64,000 bases of DNA from Leptospira kanakyensis (GCF_004769235.1 NZ_RQFG01000005.1:1240001-1304000), one strand, 5' to 3'; positions 19,922-30,203 are shown, counted from the stretch's first letter. The notes: generated by a model not told the origin, from the sequence alone. Program-made: numbers and translations.

Positions 19922-20109
19922 AGTCGTCCTCGTAACAGGTGGTTTTTGGTCAAGTTTGGCATTCCGATGCTTCGGGAAAAGGAGAAGTTAGAGTTTTCAT
20001 TTTTCCTCCTCGGAATTATGTCTCTTCTTGACTCATTTTTTGGAGTTTTTAAACTTTAGTCATTCCGGCCCCCTCGCCGATCCTAAAGACAACGGGGAAA
20101 ACAAATTGC

Positions 20110-20331
20110 ATGAGATCAACTGAAGCACAAGAAAAGAAACCGTTGCCACTTCCCAATACCGTACTTCATCAAAAATTGGAATCGTTCACAAATTCGATGA
20201 TCCAATCCCTGCAAACCAAAACAAAAGAAGAAAAATCCTGGGCCGTTCTCTCTATGTCAGGGGAAATTTTGGCACATGGACATAGACTTCCACAAATCGA
20301 TCGTAATTCCGATTCTTTATTTTCTTTCTAA
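20110..20331 (+). CDS. Small hypothetical protein
   Basis: A 73-residue, charged, soluble protein with no recognised domain. The ATG is preceded by a purine stretch (CAACGGGGAAAA). It is 14 bases upstream of the DUF3015 gene, which has its own ribosome-binding site (ACGAGG), so the two may be cotranscribed. A weak promoter-like TTGACT sits at 20029 upstream. The segment E-K-S-W-A-V-L-S-M-S-G-E-I looks like a folded strand-turn, but I cannot assign a function. Confidence 0.5.
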   Translation: MRSTEAQEKKPLPLPNTVLHQKLESFTNSMIQSLQTKTKEEKSWAVLSMSGEILAHGHRLPQIDRNSDSLFSF

Positions 20332-20345
20332 TTAACGAGGTTTAT

Positions 20346-20870
20346 ATGTCTAGACTCGGTATCCGTATTTTCGTCAACATTCAACTAGCGCTTGTTAGTG
20401 TTTTTTTATTTACAATTTCCAATCAGATTTCAGCCGAACCTTATGGGATGGCAGGATGTGGACTTGGATCCATGGTTCCTGTTTGGAAAAATGATATTGG
20501 CCAAGTCCTTGCAGCCACCACAAATACAAGTTTGTCATCTCAAACTTTTGGAATCACTTCAGGAACATCGAATTGTACCACTGATGGGATTGTCCGAGCA
20601 GATCGAGTTCAGGAAGTTTTTCTCAGTTATAATGAAGGCCCTCTAGAAGTGGAAACATCAAGGGGAACGGGAGAAAGGATACGAACGATCGCATCTCTAT
20701 TAGGTTGTCCAACTCATGACCAGGAATTAGGAAAGTTAATGAAAGAACAATATTCCTATATTTTTCAAACTGCAGCTAATGATTCTGTCCCAAGATCCAA
20801 ATTGATTTTATCTAGGATCAAATCTAAAATTGCAGAAGATCCAACTTTAAAACAAGCCTGTTTGTATTAG
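20346..20870 (+). CDS. DUF3015-family secreted protein
   Basis: A 174-residue exported protein with a signal peptide of about 30 residues (cleavage near I-S-A-E). The conserved DUF3015 block reads G-M-A-G-C-G-L-G-S-M-V, then A-A-T-T-N and S-Q-T-F-G-I-T-S-G-T-S-N-C, with paired cysteines likely to form a disulfide. The family's function is unknown; the protein should be periplasmic. Its last 4 bases overlap the stop of the convergent HExRH gene. Confidence 0.8.
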   Translation: MSRLGIRIFVNIQLALVSVFLFTISNQISAEPYGMAGCGLGSMVPVWKNDIGQVLAATTNTSLSSQTFGITSGTSNCTTDGIVRADRVQEVFLSYNEGPLEVETSRGTGERIRTIASLLGCPTHDQELGKLMKEQYSYIFQTAANDSVPRSKLILSRIKSKIAEDPTLKQACLY

Positions 20871-21511
20871 TCGCGGATGACTCGCGAAATTTCTGAATTG
20901 TATCTATGTGCTGCTTCTGTTGGGTTGAGATAACCATAAGCACCTAATTCAAATAAAAACGCAGCTGTGATTCCATAACCACCATCGACAACCGAATCAC
21001 AGCCCTTTTTTCCTGCGGGATGGATTTTCCAATCGCGGGGATTTAAAAATTGGAAATTTTCTGGGCATACTACATGGCCATAGTTTTTTCCATCCGCATG
21101 CCTTGCTTCGTGTAGTAAAACAAGGACTCGATCTAAACGACTCAAACTAAAAAATGGGCGACCCAGTAAAACATCTCCATCATGATACATTGCTATGTAT
21201 TCACCTGTAGATCCGTAAGAATATTTTTTGATTCGAGATTGGATCCAACGGGATAGTTTTTTTCCTGAAAAACCAAACTTAAATATAGATTCGAATTGTG
21301 TGAGTTTGGTGTAGGTGGGTTTGTCGATTTTGATCCGTTTGGGTTCTAGAGATTCTAAATAGGAAAAAGATTCTTTTAAAACTTTTGTTTGTTTTGCATT
21401 TAACTTGGATTCGTCGGCGTACAAAACGACCCCGTAAACCAAGTAAAAAACAAGAACAATGAATGTTGTTTTATGAGAACTAAGTTCAAAAAGTGGCTTG
21501 GAGTCCACCAT
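20867..21511 (-). CDS. Exported HExRH-motif protein, last gene of HmuY/TonB operon
   Basis: A 214-residue protein with an N-terminal hydrophobic export segment (about residues 16-32, ending V-L-Y-A). [15 protein letters not shown] at about residues 132-146 resembles a zinc-metallopeptidase helix (H-E-x2-H) with a possible extra His ligand. Two cysteines (in V-V-C-P and K-K-G-C) may form a disulfide. It overlaps the end of the TonB-dependent receptor gene by 26 bases, so it belongs to the same operon. Peptidase activity is an inference from one motif. Confidence 0.6.
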   Translation of the reverse strand: MVDSKPLFELSSHKTTFIVLVFYLVYGVVLYADESKLNAKQTKVLKESFSYLESLEPKRIKIDKPTYTKLTQFESIFKFGFSGKKLSRWIQSRIKKYSYGSTGEYIAMYHDGDVLLGRPFFSLSRLDRVLVLLHEARHADGKNYGHVVCPENFQFLNPRDWKIHPAGKKGCDSVVDGGYGITAAFLFELGAYGYLNPTEAAHRYNSEISRVIRD

Positions 21512-23663
21512 AGTAAAACCTGGGCCGAATGGGATTGTATGTAAGCTCGTATTGGTCTAGGACGTTGTCTACTCCTAAAAACAAAGACATCCTACCATCG
21601 AAGAATTTTTTCTCCATCCGTACGTTCAGTAAGGTAAATGGTTTTCCATAAACGACCTTATTGTTCTCTTCTACGCTTTTGGTTTGTTGGTCTATAAGAG
21701 CAGTGCTTGATCCCGCAGTGAATTCGTTGGTTGTACTATAAAACGGCCGTTTGTCTAAACGTTTGGCACGCAGGGCAAATTCCCAACCGCCTGGGGCATT
21801 GACAAAAAAGTTCATTGTTCCTTGGTGTAGGGCTCTTCCCTCCAAGGGTCTATCGGTTGTTAGGTCTCTTGTATCCGTTTGGTTGTAACCTAGTTCCAAA
21901 GCAAAATATTTAAGAAATCGAACTCGGGATCCGGCTTCCACACCTCTAGTGTAGGCACGTTGGATGTTCTTTAATTGGAAGTTGGCAAATTCACTGGTTC
22001 TCGTTCCAAAACTGTATTGGATGAGATCTGTGATATCGTTACGAAATACACTTAAGGATAGAGTCCAAAATTTAAAAGGAGTGTATTCGATGTCTGCGTT
22101 GACAGTTGTAGATTTTTCAGGTCTAAGTTTGTCATTTCCATCAACCACATACCCAACACCTGGGTTTTCAAAACGTAAATACAATTCTCTGAATGAAGGA
22201 GGGCGGAATCCTTTTCCATAACTAGCACGAAAAACTAAGTCGCTTGTGATATCTACTTTTGTTGCAATTTTTGGAGTAGTCTGTCCACCAAATTGGGAAT
22301 CCACATCATGACGAACCCCTGGAACAAGTCGCCAAACAAAACCTTGGCGCCAAATCACCCATTCATCTTGGATGAAGGCAGCTCTTCTTGTTCTATAAGC
22401 ATTTCTTCTTTGTAATCTGTCAGATTGTAATTCTTCCGAATAGGATTCAACCCCAGCAGTGATCATATGATCATTATTAATTTCGTGATCAATCTGTGCG
22501 ACACCTTGGGAAGAGAACTCATTGGTGATTTCTTTTACATCGAGTTCATTAGAATTTCTTTGGTCTAATTTATAGTGGTTTTCCCAACGAGAAAAATTTC
22601 CTCGAAATGAAACCATATTTTTTTTACCGTAAGTATATTCTAAAGCACCTAATCCAAGAAAGTCGTTTGTTAGGTTGGTTCTATCAAAAACTCCACCATT
22701 GGCTCTGGAATCAATCCCTGCTTGGTTTCGATTTAAATAATTAATACCTGTTTTTACTTTCAGTTGGCCATCGGGATTGAAGATCATGTTTCCACCAACG
22801 TTTGCATCTTGGAATGCATTTCCTGTAGTGGCTGGAGTTTTGGGATCTAAGTCGTAAGCTGCTGATTGGTTGAATCCACCAAAAAAATTGGAAGCAACAT
22901 ATTCATTTTTAAACCCAACATCGGCGATCATGTTCTTCTCACCTTGGGATCCAAAATGGGTTTGCCTTCCGTTTCCGTAAGTAGTTCGGAATTGGTAATG
23001 TTCAGGTTTTTCAGCTTGTTTGGTGATGATATTGATCACTCCACCAATGGCATCGGCGCCGTATAAAGAAGAAGAACTTCCTTTTACAATTTCAACTCGT
23101 TCGATATTTTGAACCTTAAATCGAGTGAGGTCAATTGTATTGTTCAATCGGCCTGCAATCCGTTGTCCATCGACAAGAAACAGAACATATTTGGAATCGA
23201 GGCCTAACATTTGCACCTGTGACCCACCAAAAAACGGAGTTACATTGATTCCCGTTTGAGTTTCTAGCACCTCACCTAAGTTACGTGCCCCGGTTTGTTC
23301 GATTCGTTTGCGAGAAATAACTTCTGTCGCTACCGCAGAATCTTTTAAACGGCGTTCCCCTCTTGATCCCGTAACAACAATTCCATTTTTATTGTCCAAA
23401 TCTTTAAACCGGTCTACTTCTTCGTTAGGAGTTGTTGGCTCACCGGTTCCTGTTTCAGAAGTTGGTGCAGTTGTTGTTCCCGTTGTTTGAGGATTAGAAT
23501 CCTTTGTTTCTGATTCTTTGGGTGTTGTTTGTGTATTTGGAATTTGGTCAGTTGTTTTGGTATTTTTTCCCGTATCTTTCGGACGTGTTTGGGAATGTAC
23601 CTCTCCAATAAAAAGTACAAAGAGACAAAGGATAGGAAATAGGAACTGAATGAAAGAATGCAT
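21486..23663 (-). CDS. TonB-dependent outer-membrane receptor (HmuR-like)
   Basis: A 725-residue receptor. The signal peptide is followed by a Thr/Pro/Gln-rich spacer (about residues 25-85). A plug domain starts near 90 ([10 protein letters not shown], then [13 protein letters not shown] and [15 protein letters not shown]) and a beta-barrel ends in an aromatic residue (Q-A-T-F). Such receptors import iron chelates, heme or cobalamin using TonB energy. The HmuY-like gene directly upstream (1-base overlap, TAATG) points to heme or iron. The start at 23663 gives a better signal peptide than 23681. Confidence 0.87.
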   Translation of the reverse strand: MHSFIQFLFPILCLFVLFIGEVHSQTRPKDTGKNTKTTDQIPNTQTTPKESETKDSNPQTTGTTTAPTSETGTGEPTTPNEEVDRFKDLDNKNGIVVTGSRGERRLKDSAVATEVISRKRIEQTGARNLGEVLETQTGINVTPFFGGSQVQMLGLDSKYVLFLVDGQRIAGRLNNTIDLTRFKVQNIERVEIVKGSSSSLYGADAIGGVINIITKQAEKPEHYQFRTTYGNGRQTHFGSQGEKNMIADVGFKNEYVASNFFGGFNQSAAYDLDPKTPATTGNAFQDANVGGNMIFNPDGQLKVKTGINYLNRNQAGIDSRANGGVFDRTNLTNDFLGLGALEYTYGKKNMVSFRGNFSRWENHYKLDQRNSNELDVKEITNEFSSQGVAQIDHEINNDHMITAGVESYSEELQSDRLQRRNAYRTRRAAFIQDEWVIWRQGFVWRLVPGVRHDVDSQFGGQTTPKIATKVDITSDLVFRASYGKGFRPPSFRELYLRFENPGVGYVVDGNDKLRPEKSTTVNADIEYTPFKFWTLSLSVFRNDITDLIQYSFGTRTSEFANFQLKNIQRAYTRGVEAGSRVRFLKYFALELGYNQTDTRDLTTDRPLEGRALHQGTMNFFVNAPGGWEFALRAKRLDKRPFYSTTNEFTAGSSTALIDQQTKSVEENNKVVYGKPFTLLNVRMEKKFFDGRMSLFLGVDNVLDQYELTYNPIRPRFYYGGLQATF

Positions 23664-24319
23664 TAGGGAAGTTTTTTCCATCGGATGGTCGGATAACCAG
23701 AAGTTCCCGCATCACTATAATAGTTTTCAATATGAACAGCGTAAGTAGAAAGACCGGTTCCTCCTCGAATGAGAAAGATATCAGGTTTCGGAGTTAAAAA
23801 TCCAATGGTGTAAAAATACCATTCAGTTACAATAGCGCTTCCTATATATGTTGTTCCTGCTCCACCGATGCCTTGTGTAGTGGTGGCAACATCAACGGTA
23901 AAGGAAGAACATCCTTGGCTTGCAGCAGAAGTGGAACTAGCAATACCGAAATCAGTTGTATTGCTCTTACATGCGCCGCCAAGACCAAAACGATTAGTTT
24001 CTCCGGAATTTGTAGCTGCCTTGTATCTGTTAAATGCAAGATCCCAAGTAAGAGAATCTTTTTCTGAAAAAGGAATTTGTTTGTTTCCGTCAAATTGAAA
24101 GTAAATATAAAAATCTAAATTGGTTGCATTGAACCTAGTTGTATAACTTCCATCTCCATTGGATTTAGAGAATACAATTTTATCCAAAGCATTGGGATTC
24201 CCCGCATTGACCAAGTTGGTGATCAATTGGTTTACATATAAGTCTTCGTCAGACAAGGCAGACTTCTGCCTTGCACAAAAACTCAATAAAAATAGAATCC
24301 CAATGACTAAGAACTTCAA
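23663..24319 (-). CDS. HmuY-like lipoprotein
   Basis: A 218-residue lipoprotein (Cys15 after L-L-S-F). It carries HmuY-family landmarks: [11 protein letters not shown] ... T-N-S-G early, and the C-terminal [19 protein letters not shown]. HmuY proteins of Bacteroidetes bind heme at the cell surface and pass it to a TonB-dependent receptor. Here the receptor gene follows immediately. Heme binding is inferred; the axial ligand residues cannot be confirmed without alignment. Confidence 0.75.
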   Translation of the reverse strand: MKFLVIGILFLLSFCARQKSALSDEDLYVNQLITNLVNAGNPNALDKIVFSKSNGDGSYTTRFNATNLDFYIYFQFDGNKQIPFSEKDSLTWDLAFNRYKAATNSGETNRFGLGGACKSNTTDFGIASSTSAASQGCSSFTVDVATTTQGIGGAGTTYIGSAIVTEWYFYTIGFLTPKPDIFLIRGGTGLSTYAVHIENYYSDAGTSGYPTIRWKKLP

Positions 24320-24325
24320 ATTTCT

Positions 24326-24871
24326 TTATAAGCCAGTAACAACGTAAGTTACGCTTGCAGATTGTCCGCGCGATGGAATCGCATAAAAGAAAATATAATA
24401 ATCAGCAGCAGTCGTAAAAGTTATAGTCCCTGTTCCAGACACTGTGTAAGAGTTAGTGAACTCGCTATTGGAGTCTGTTAGACTTGTCGGTGTAAAACCA
24501 GATCTAGTTGAATTGGATAGAGGGCAAGTTGAAGATTGGTATACGATGACAAAAGCATTACCACTAAGAGCAACGGCAGTTCCATTCTTTGCTGTTAGTT
24601 TGAGTGCTGCTGTTTGATGACCTACTATTGGTACTGAACCAATTTTGCTAATGGTTGCTGTTCCGTTTGCGGTTACGGGGTTACTCCAAGTATTGATACT
24701 TGCTCTAGGAGGTGCAGAAACTGTGCAATCACCAGGAGAATTAGTCAATGCAGCAAGACCAAGAAGGAGTGTCTTATCCTTGTCATCGTCCTTTTTTTCA
24801 CACTGGAGGAAAAGTCCAGCTACCAAACCTAATAGAATGATTAATTTTGTCTTATTTTGAAGGGATTTCAT
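24326..24871 (-). CDS. Lipoprotein, first gene of HmuY/TonB operon
   Basis: A 181-residue lipoprotein (ATG at 24871; signal I-I-L-L-G-L-V-A-G-L-F-L-Q-C). After the Cys comes a Lys/Asp-rich tether (E-K-K-D-D-D-K-D-K), then a Ser/Thr-rich, beta-sandwich-like body with a likely disulfide pair. No family was recognised. It is six bases upstream of the HmuY-like gene, so it likely takes part in the same iron or heme uptake system at the outer surface. Confidence 0.65.
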   Translation of the reverse strand: MKSLQNKTKLIILLGLVAGLFLQCEKKDDDKDKTLLLGLAALTNSPGDCTVSAPPRASINTWSNPVTANGTATISKIGSVPIVGHQTAALKLTAKNGTAVALSGNAFVIVYQSSTCPLSNSTRSGFTPTSLTDSNSEFTNSYTVSGTGTITFTTAADYYIFFYAIPSRGQSASVTYVVTGL

Positions 24872-24909
24872 AGAACCTCGGTCTTTTTTATCCAAACTTG
24901 AGTACTAGT

Positions 24910-24928
24910 AATGAGAATCAAATTCATT
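24910..24928. promoter_or_regulatory. Fur-box-like dyad upstream of HmuY/TonB operon
   Basis: The arms AATGAGAAT and ATTCATT form an imperfect dyad around CAA about 40 bases upstream of the operon's first ATG. The shape and AT-rich arms resemble Fur-type iron boxes, and the genes behind it look iron-related. It is not a strict match to the consensus, so this is suggestive only. Confidence 0.35.
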
Positions 24929-25110
24929 TTACCTAGAATCTATTTTTTTTAGAAAACTGACAAAATCATGACAGATCCCATGGGGATGTCCGAACTTTGG
25001 TCATTAAAATTTTTTAACTCTGATATAAGATGGTTCGCATTCATCTAAGAACATAGTCTCAAAAAAATCAATTGTAAGGAAAACGATTTTTCGTCTACTA
25101 TGCCAAGGTC

Positions 25111-27567
25111 ATGTCACTCAAACAAATTACGATCTATATCGAAGAGTCTGATCATGATTTTTATAATCGCATACTACGTGACATAACAAACATTGAATCA
25201 TGCAATGTTCATAGCTTTCATTCTATTCTAGAAATCAAACCAGGAACCATCAAAGAGTCTGCTGTCTTCTTATTTTGGAATGATCCTAAAGTTCTAGAGA
25301 AACAAAAGTTCATTTTTGAAGAATTTCCAGAATCTCCCTATATATTATTATCAGTAACACCATTAACTCCTACCGAGTTGGAACAAGCAGCCCATCCTAC
25401 TTTTTTGCATCTCGCAGAACCAACTTATTCCATTGGGATTTTAGATTTAATTTTAAACTTTGCGGAAAGGCTCATAGAGGATATGAACCGTTCGATTGCT
25501 TATGATAAAATCAGAGAAAAGGTAATTGTCCTTCAAAACGTTTTCGAAGAGTCGTTAGATATTTTAATGCAGATTGATCCTGGAACCAACCAGATCATCA
25601 ACGCCAACAAACAGGCAGTTGTTGTATTAGAATATCCTTTAGAAGAAATTGTAGGCAAAGAATTTTCATTTTTTATGCCTCCTGTGGAAGTAGATGAGGA
25701 TGAAGAGTTTCAAGGAAACCTCATTGAAAGTACTGCTCTAAAAACAAAATCGGGAAATTTGATCCCAACAGAATCATCTTTTCGATTGTTTCCTGTGAAT
25801 GGTAAAATGGCAATTTGGGCAACGTTCCGTGATATCACAGAAAGAAAAAGATCCCAAGAACAAGTAAAAAATCAAAAGGCATTTTATGAGTTCATTTTGG
25901 ACAACTTGGACTCAGACATTGCAGTGTTAAATTCCAATTACCAATACGAATACACAAACCCGGTATTTTTATCGAATAAAGAAATTCGAAAATGGTTATA
26001 TAAAAAAACAGACGTAGAACTTGCCGAAAAATTAGAACTGCCAATCGATTTTCATGAAAAACGAAAAAAATATTTAGATGTAGCTGCTAAAGAAAACGAA
26101 ATTGTAGAATTTGAAGAACTGATTCAAGATAGTAATGATAAAGTAACTTATCTTTTAAGAAAGTACATTCCAATTGATGATGCAGAAACTAATAAAAAAC
26201 GTTTTATTAGTTTCGGTGTTGATATTACCGAACGAAAACTATCCGAAGAAAGAATTACATATCTAGCGTATTACGATGCATTAACAGGTTTATCAAACAG
26301 AACCTTATTTATTGATCATGCAAACCAAGCATTAAAAAATCATAAGTCCACGGAGACTTTACTCGCTTTTTATTTTTTTGATATCGATAACTTCAAGTTC
26401 ATCAACGATAGTTTGGGCCATACTAAAGGTGATATTCTTTTACAAATGGTAGGTGCCAGACTCAAACGAGTGATGACCGAGGTTGATACGGTAGCTAGGT
26501 TTGGTGGTGATGAGTTTGCTATTTTAAAAGTAGATGTTTTGAATAAAAGTGCCGCAGCAGAATTTGCACAAAAAATTTTAGATATTTTAAGCCAACCATT
26601 CCATATTATGGGTCGTGATTTATTTACCACCATTAGTATGGGAATCGCACTTTCTCCTAACGATGGAGTTTCTACTTCCGAGTTATTAAAAAATTCGGAT
26701 ATGGCAATGTACAAAGCTAAAGAACTTGGTAGAAACAATTTTAAGTTTTATACCAACGAACTTATCCTTCGTTCTGAAAAAAGATTGTACATTGAAAATT
26801 CATTACGAAAGGCCATTCAAAACGAAGAACTCATTCTTTTTTTCCAACCAAAAATATCTACTGTGACCAATCAAGTTTGTGGAGCCGAAGCTCTCATTCG
26901 TTGGAAACATCCAGAACGAGGTTGGGTTCCTCCTGTGGAATTTATTCCTGTTGCTGAAGATTCTGGAATTATAGAAAGGATCGGTGATTGGGTTTTAGAG
27001 GAAGCTTGTCGGTTAAAAAAAGAATGGAACTGTCTAGATCTTCCATCCTTTCCCGTAAGTATCAATGTGAGCGGAAAGCAGTTAGCACGCGCTAATTGGT
27101 CTCATCGCGTTCAATCAACAATTCTCCAATTTGGTATCCATCCTGAAGAAATCGAGTTGGAATTAACAGAAAGTTCCATCATGGAGAATCCAGAAAAAAG
27201 TATCGAAGCATTTGAATACTTAGCGGGTCTTGGAATTAAGGTTTCGATCGATGATTTTGGAACGGGGTATAGTTCTTTGAGTTATCTGAAAAAAATCAAT
27301 GCAGATGTTCTAAAAATTGATAGATCGTTTGTGATTGATTTGGAAATAAACGAGGATGATAGGGCCATTTGTAAAGCCATTATCAATATGGCACATTCCT
27401 TAGGTATGGAAGTGATTGCAGAAGGTGTAGAAAACCCTGTTCAAAGGGATTTATTACACGATTTAGGATGCCATATGATCCAAGGTTATCTTTATAGCAA
27501 ACCTCTACCTGCAGAAGATTTTGTTACTTTCGTTAAAAATTTTAACGAATCTGCTAAAACAAAATAG
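25111..27567 (+). CDS. PAS-GGDEF-EAL cyclic-di-GMP protein
   Basis: An 818-residue signalling protein. Order: N-terminal receiver-like region without an obvious phosphorylatable Asp (1-120), PAS (about 150-250), second PAS (265-375), GGDEF (385-550; intact G-G-D-E-F near 464) and EAL (565-810; E-A-L near 592, I-D-D-F-G-T-G-Y-S-S-L and A-E-G-V-E present). GGDEF domains make and EAL domains degrade cyclic-di-GMP; both active sites look complete, so it could do either. No membrane segment, so it is cytoplasmic. The M23 peptidase gene follows after 15 bases. Confidence 0.92.
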   Translation: MSLKQITIYIEESDHDFYNRILRDITNIESCNVHSFHSILEIKPGTIKESAVFLFWNDPKVLEKQKFIFEEFPESPYILLSVTPLTPTELEQAAHPTFLHLAEPTYSIGILDLILNFAERLIEDMNRSIAYDKIREKVIVLQNVFEESLDILMQIDPGTNQIINANKQAVVVLEYPLEEIVGKEFSFFMPPVEVDEDEEFQGNLIESTALKTKSGNLIPTESSFRLFPVNGKMAIWATFRDITERKRSQEQVKNQKAFYEFILDNLDSDIAVLNSNYQYEYTNPVFLSNKEIRKWLYKKTDVELAEKLELPIDFHEKRKKYLDVAAKENEIVEFEELIQDSNDKVTYLLRKYIPIDDAETNKKRFISFGVDITERKLSEERITYLAYYDALTGLSNRTLFIDHANQALKNHKSTETLLAFYFFDIDNFKFINDSLGHTKGDILLQMVGARLKRVMTEVDTVARFGGDEFAILKVDVLNKSAAAEFAQKILDILSQPFHIMGRDLFTTISMGIALSPNDGVSTSELLKNSDMAMYKAKELGRNNFKFYTNELILRSEKRLYIENSLRKAIQNEELILFFQPKISTVTNQVCGAEALIRWKHPERGWVPPVEFIPVAEDSGIIERIGDWVLEEACRLKKEWNCLDLPSFPVSINVSGKQLARANWSHRVQSTILQFGIHPEEIELELTESSIMENPEKSIEAFEYLAGLGIKVSIDDFGTGYSSLSYLKKINADVLKIDRSFVIDLEINEDDRAICKAIINMAHSLGMEVIAEGVENPVQRDLLHDLGCHMIQGYLYSKPLPAEDFVTFVKNFNESAKTK

Positions 27568-27582
27568 CCGAAGTTTAAAGAG

Positions 27583-28548
27583 ATGATACGGTTCTTATCT
27601 TTTATAGTTTTAATTTTATCTATTGTTCGTGCTGTTCCTGCGGAATCGCGCGAGGTGAAAAAAAAATCTGCAAAAGTATCTCCCACCAATTACTTCGTAA
27701 AAAAAGAAGAAAAGAATTTTTCACTTTTAATGGAAGCAAGAAGATTTGGAAGGGGGGAAGTGATTTTCCTTCGTTTAACTCCTAAAGATAAAAAATGGAT
27801 TAACGAATCCTTTAAAGTTAGTTGGTTGGGAAAAGATGTGATTCTCACGAAAAGGGAAAAGAGTATGGTTGCTTTTTTGCCTGTTTCTCCTGATACACCG
27901 GCAGGGGCTATGACCCTCGAAATTGTATCAAAAATCTTTTTTGTCAAACGAGGACAAAAACAATACCAAATCATCTTAGAACCAACCAAGTTCCAAGTGA
28001 TCAAAAAAAATCAACAGATCAAAGTGGATGAGAAGTTTGTTACCAAAGAACTTCCCAAAGAAACCTTAGATTTTATCCAAGAATGTAAAACAGCAAAAGA
28101 AGCTGCTTTTGCAAAACAAAGTCCGTTACAATTTGCTAATAACTTTAAAAATCCTCTGGAAAAAATCTTTATCACAAGTAAATTTTATGTTAGGCGAGAC
28201 TATAATAACAAACAAGGTCGGCCACATGGTGGAGTAGATTTTCGTGGAAAAACAGGAACACCGATTTTTGCGATCCAAGATGGGGTTGTGGTTCTTGCGA
28301 GAAAAACTTATTATGAGGGAAATTTTACCATTGTAGATCACGGCAATAAAATCTTTTCATTTTATATGCACCAAGATGAAATCAAAGTCAAAGTAGGTGA
28401 TGTTGTGAAACAAGGTCAGATCATAGGAGCTGTAGGGACAACTGGAATGTCTACTGGGCCACATCTCCATTTGGGTGCCAAAATTAATGACACACTTGTG
28501 GATCCTCTTTCTTTGATCGCCTTACAGTCGATTGCCGAATCGAATTGA
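27583..28548 (+). CDS. M23-family peptidoglycan endopeptidase
   Basis: A 321-residue exported protein with a signal peptide (cleavage near V-P-A-E). The C-terminal lysostaphin-type domain has zinc ligands H215 and D219 (H-G-G-V-D) and H294-x-H296 (H-L-H-L-G). The active site looks complete, so this should cut peptidoglycan cross-links in the periplasm, unlike degenerate activators such as EnvC. It may be cotranscribed with the cyclic-di-GMP gene. Its 3' end overlaps the convergent membrane-protein gene by 27 bases. Confidence 0.9.
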   Translation: MIRFLSFIVLILSIVRAVPAESREVKKKSAKVSPTNYFVKKEEKNFSLLMEARRFGRGEVIFLRLTPKDKKWINESFKVSWLGKDVILTKREKSMVAFLPVSPDTPAGAMTLEIVSKIFFVKRGQKQYQIILEPTKFQVIKKNQQIKVDEKFVTKELPKETLDFIQECKTAKEAAFAKQSPLQFANNFKNPLEKIFITSKFYVRRDYNNKQGRPHGGVDFRGKTGTPIFAIQDGVVVLARKTYYEGNFTIVDHGNKIFSFYMHQDEIKVKVGDVVKQGQIIGAVGTTGMSTGPHLHLGAKINDTLVDPLSLIALQSIAESN

Positions 28549-29568
28549 AGCTAAAAATTCACGAATGCCTTGTTCGTGAATTTCTCCTTTTTCTAAATTC
28601 TCAGTAATGTGTAATAATAGTTTGTCGTGGTTAGAAGTTTCCACTAAAACAAATCCTGTTTTCGCATAACGAGGTCTAAGTAGGTCATAAAAAGTCCAAA
28701 ACTTTGATGTGATAATAAAAGGTTCCAATTCTTTTTGTTGGATTTCTTGGATGTCTTCAATATCTCCCTTACTCACTTCTATTTTAAGGTATTCTGAAAA
28801 TTCTGAGACAGCTTGGTTTTCCTGAAATCCTAAATAATCAGGAAAATAAAAGATCCGTACAAAAGGATATCTGTTGGCATCATGATCACTGAAAGCAAGA
28901 AGCCCCGCAATTTGACCGGCCCCAGTTTTGTTCTCCATGGTTAAGTCTTCTGGTTTAAAAAAATAAAATCCCTCGGGTAGAGTAAATCCAAACTGCAATT
29001 CCTGGTTCCAATATTGGTTATTGTCTGTGACTTCCCAACCGTTCATGTCCTTTTCTTCAATTTGGTATTTGTTTTTAAAAAGGAGATAAGCAGATAATTT
29101 TTCTGCACCTTGTAAAGCTTTGAAAGCAATGAGTGCGTTACTAGCAATCAGGCAAGCTGCAATCAAAAGGCGCGCATACTCCTCGAGATGGAGGACACGA
29201 ATGAGAAATGCAATGGCCACAAATATAACTAGGAACACGGCTCCGGCTTCAAAAACCAGAACCTCAGCCAACCATAAAGCGAAGATAAATAATACAACAA
29301 CACCTAACTCGATGAATGGGTGAAAAGTTTCTGCCCAATAACGATTGATGACATACAAACTCCCATAAGTGATCAAAAGCCCAACGACCAATGAAACTAG
29401 GCAGAGGACAAAAATATAATGCCAAGGTAAATGGGATTCGTGGTAAATGAAAAAGGGAATGGCAATGATTGCATATAAAATGAGTAAGTTTCTTGGGGTT
29501 TTGGGAGCCAAGAACTTAGCAAAGAAACCACTTGCATGATTTTTGATTTTAGATAGTGTTTGTTTCAT
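28522..29568 (-). CDS. Multi-pass membrane protein of unknown function
   Basis: A 348-residue protein. Residues 27-155 hold about four to five hydrophobic segments (for example L-L-I-L-Y-A-I-I-A-I-P-F-F and G-V-V-V-L-F-I-F-A-L-W-L). The C-terminal 190 residues are soluble with mixed strands, probably a periplasmic or cytosolic sensor-like domain. I do not recognise the family. Its start codon shares two bases with the start codon of the divergent gene at 29567 (CATG), so its promoter must lie inside that gene. Confidence 0.65.
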   Translation of the reverse strand: MKQTLSKIKNHASGFFAKFLAPKTPRNLLILYAIIAIPFFIYHESHLPWHYIFVLCLVSLVVGLLITYGSLYVINRYWAETFHPFIELGVVVLFIFALWLAEVLVFEAGAVFLVIFVAIAFLIRVLHLEEYARLLIAACLIASNALIAFKALQGAEKLSAYLLFKNKYQIEEKDMNGWEVTDNNQYWNQELQFGFTLPEGFYFFKPEDLTMENKTGAGQIAGLLAFSDHDANRYPFVRIFYFPDYLGFQENQAVSEFSEYLKIEVSKGDIEDIQEIQQKELEPFIITSKFWTFYDLLRPRYAKTGFVLVETSNHDKLLLHITENLEKGEIHEQGIREFLASIRFGNRL

Positions 29569-30181
29569 GTCGGCGATTACAGACTTCTTTCAAAAAATTC
29601 AAAACCAAATAGTTGAAATCCAAACCACAATCAACCAGATCAAAACCAGTTGGGAGAATTTTCAAAAGTTTTGGGATTTGTTTTTTACTTTAGTCCCTTG
29701 GGAAGTTCTCCTTTTACTTATCTTTTCTGTCATCCTCCTTTCCATTTTCAATTCGGTTTCTCCTAAAACTCCGAAGGCCAACCTCACCATTGCAGTTTTG
29801 TTACTCTCTGTGCTTTGGATCTATTTTTGGGGTTTGTTTTCGAAAGAAATCTCTTATGGAAAGGTTATTCTTGCTTCATTCTACATTCTTCTTCCCTTAC
29901 ATGCCATCGGTCTCGGCCAATGGGTTTATAGATTCGGAAAAAAACTATATTGGAAAAAAAGACGGATCCAACCCAAAACTTGGGAATCCGCCCTCCACCA
30001 ACTCTCTAAGGATTACCACAATTTGGTAGGGAACGCCCATTTGTTTCATGAAAATATCCAAGAGAACCGGGGTCATTTGTTAGAAGAAATAAAACAAATG
30101 GAACAATCGATCCAAGGAATCAAATCTTTACTTTCGAAGGAGAAACAAACAGAAATTAAAAATCCAGAAGAATCAACCTAA
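29567..30181 (+). CDS. Membrane protein with N- and C-terminal coiled coils
   Basis: A 204-residue protein. An N-terminal amphipathic coiled coil (residues 5-30) is followed by about three hydrophobic segments (45-70, 75-95, 105-125). A basic stretch K-K-R-R-I-Q-P-K and a C-terminal Glu/Gln-rich coiled coil close the protein. No known family was recognised. The ATG at 29567 is favoured over the TTG at 29543. It overlaps head-to-head with its divergent neighbour, also a membrane protein, which may mean shared regulation. Confidence 0.6.
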   Translation: MSAITDFFQKIQNQIVEIQTTINQIKTSWENFQKFWDLFFTLVPWEVLLLLIFSVILLSIFNSVSPKTPKANLTIAVLLLSVLWIYFWGLFSKEISYGKVILASFYILLPLHAIGLGQWVYRFGKKLYWKKRRIQPKTWESALHQLSKDYHNLVGNAHLFHENIQENRGHLLEEIKQMEQSIQGIKSLLSKEKQTEIKNPEEST

Positions 30182-30203
30182 TGGTATCAATTAAATTTTA
30201 GAA

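Noticed and set aside
23400..23600. Low-complexity Thr/Pro/Gln stretch in the TonB receptor
   Set aside because: Looks repeat-like but has no fixed period; it is a normal spacer between the signal peptide and the plug.
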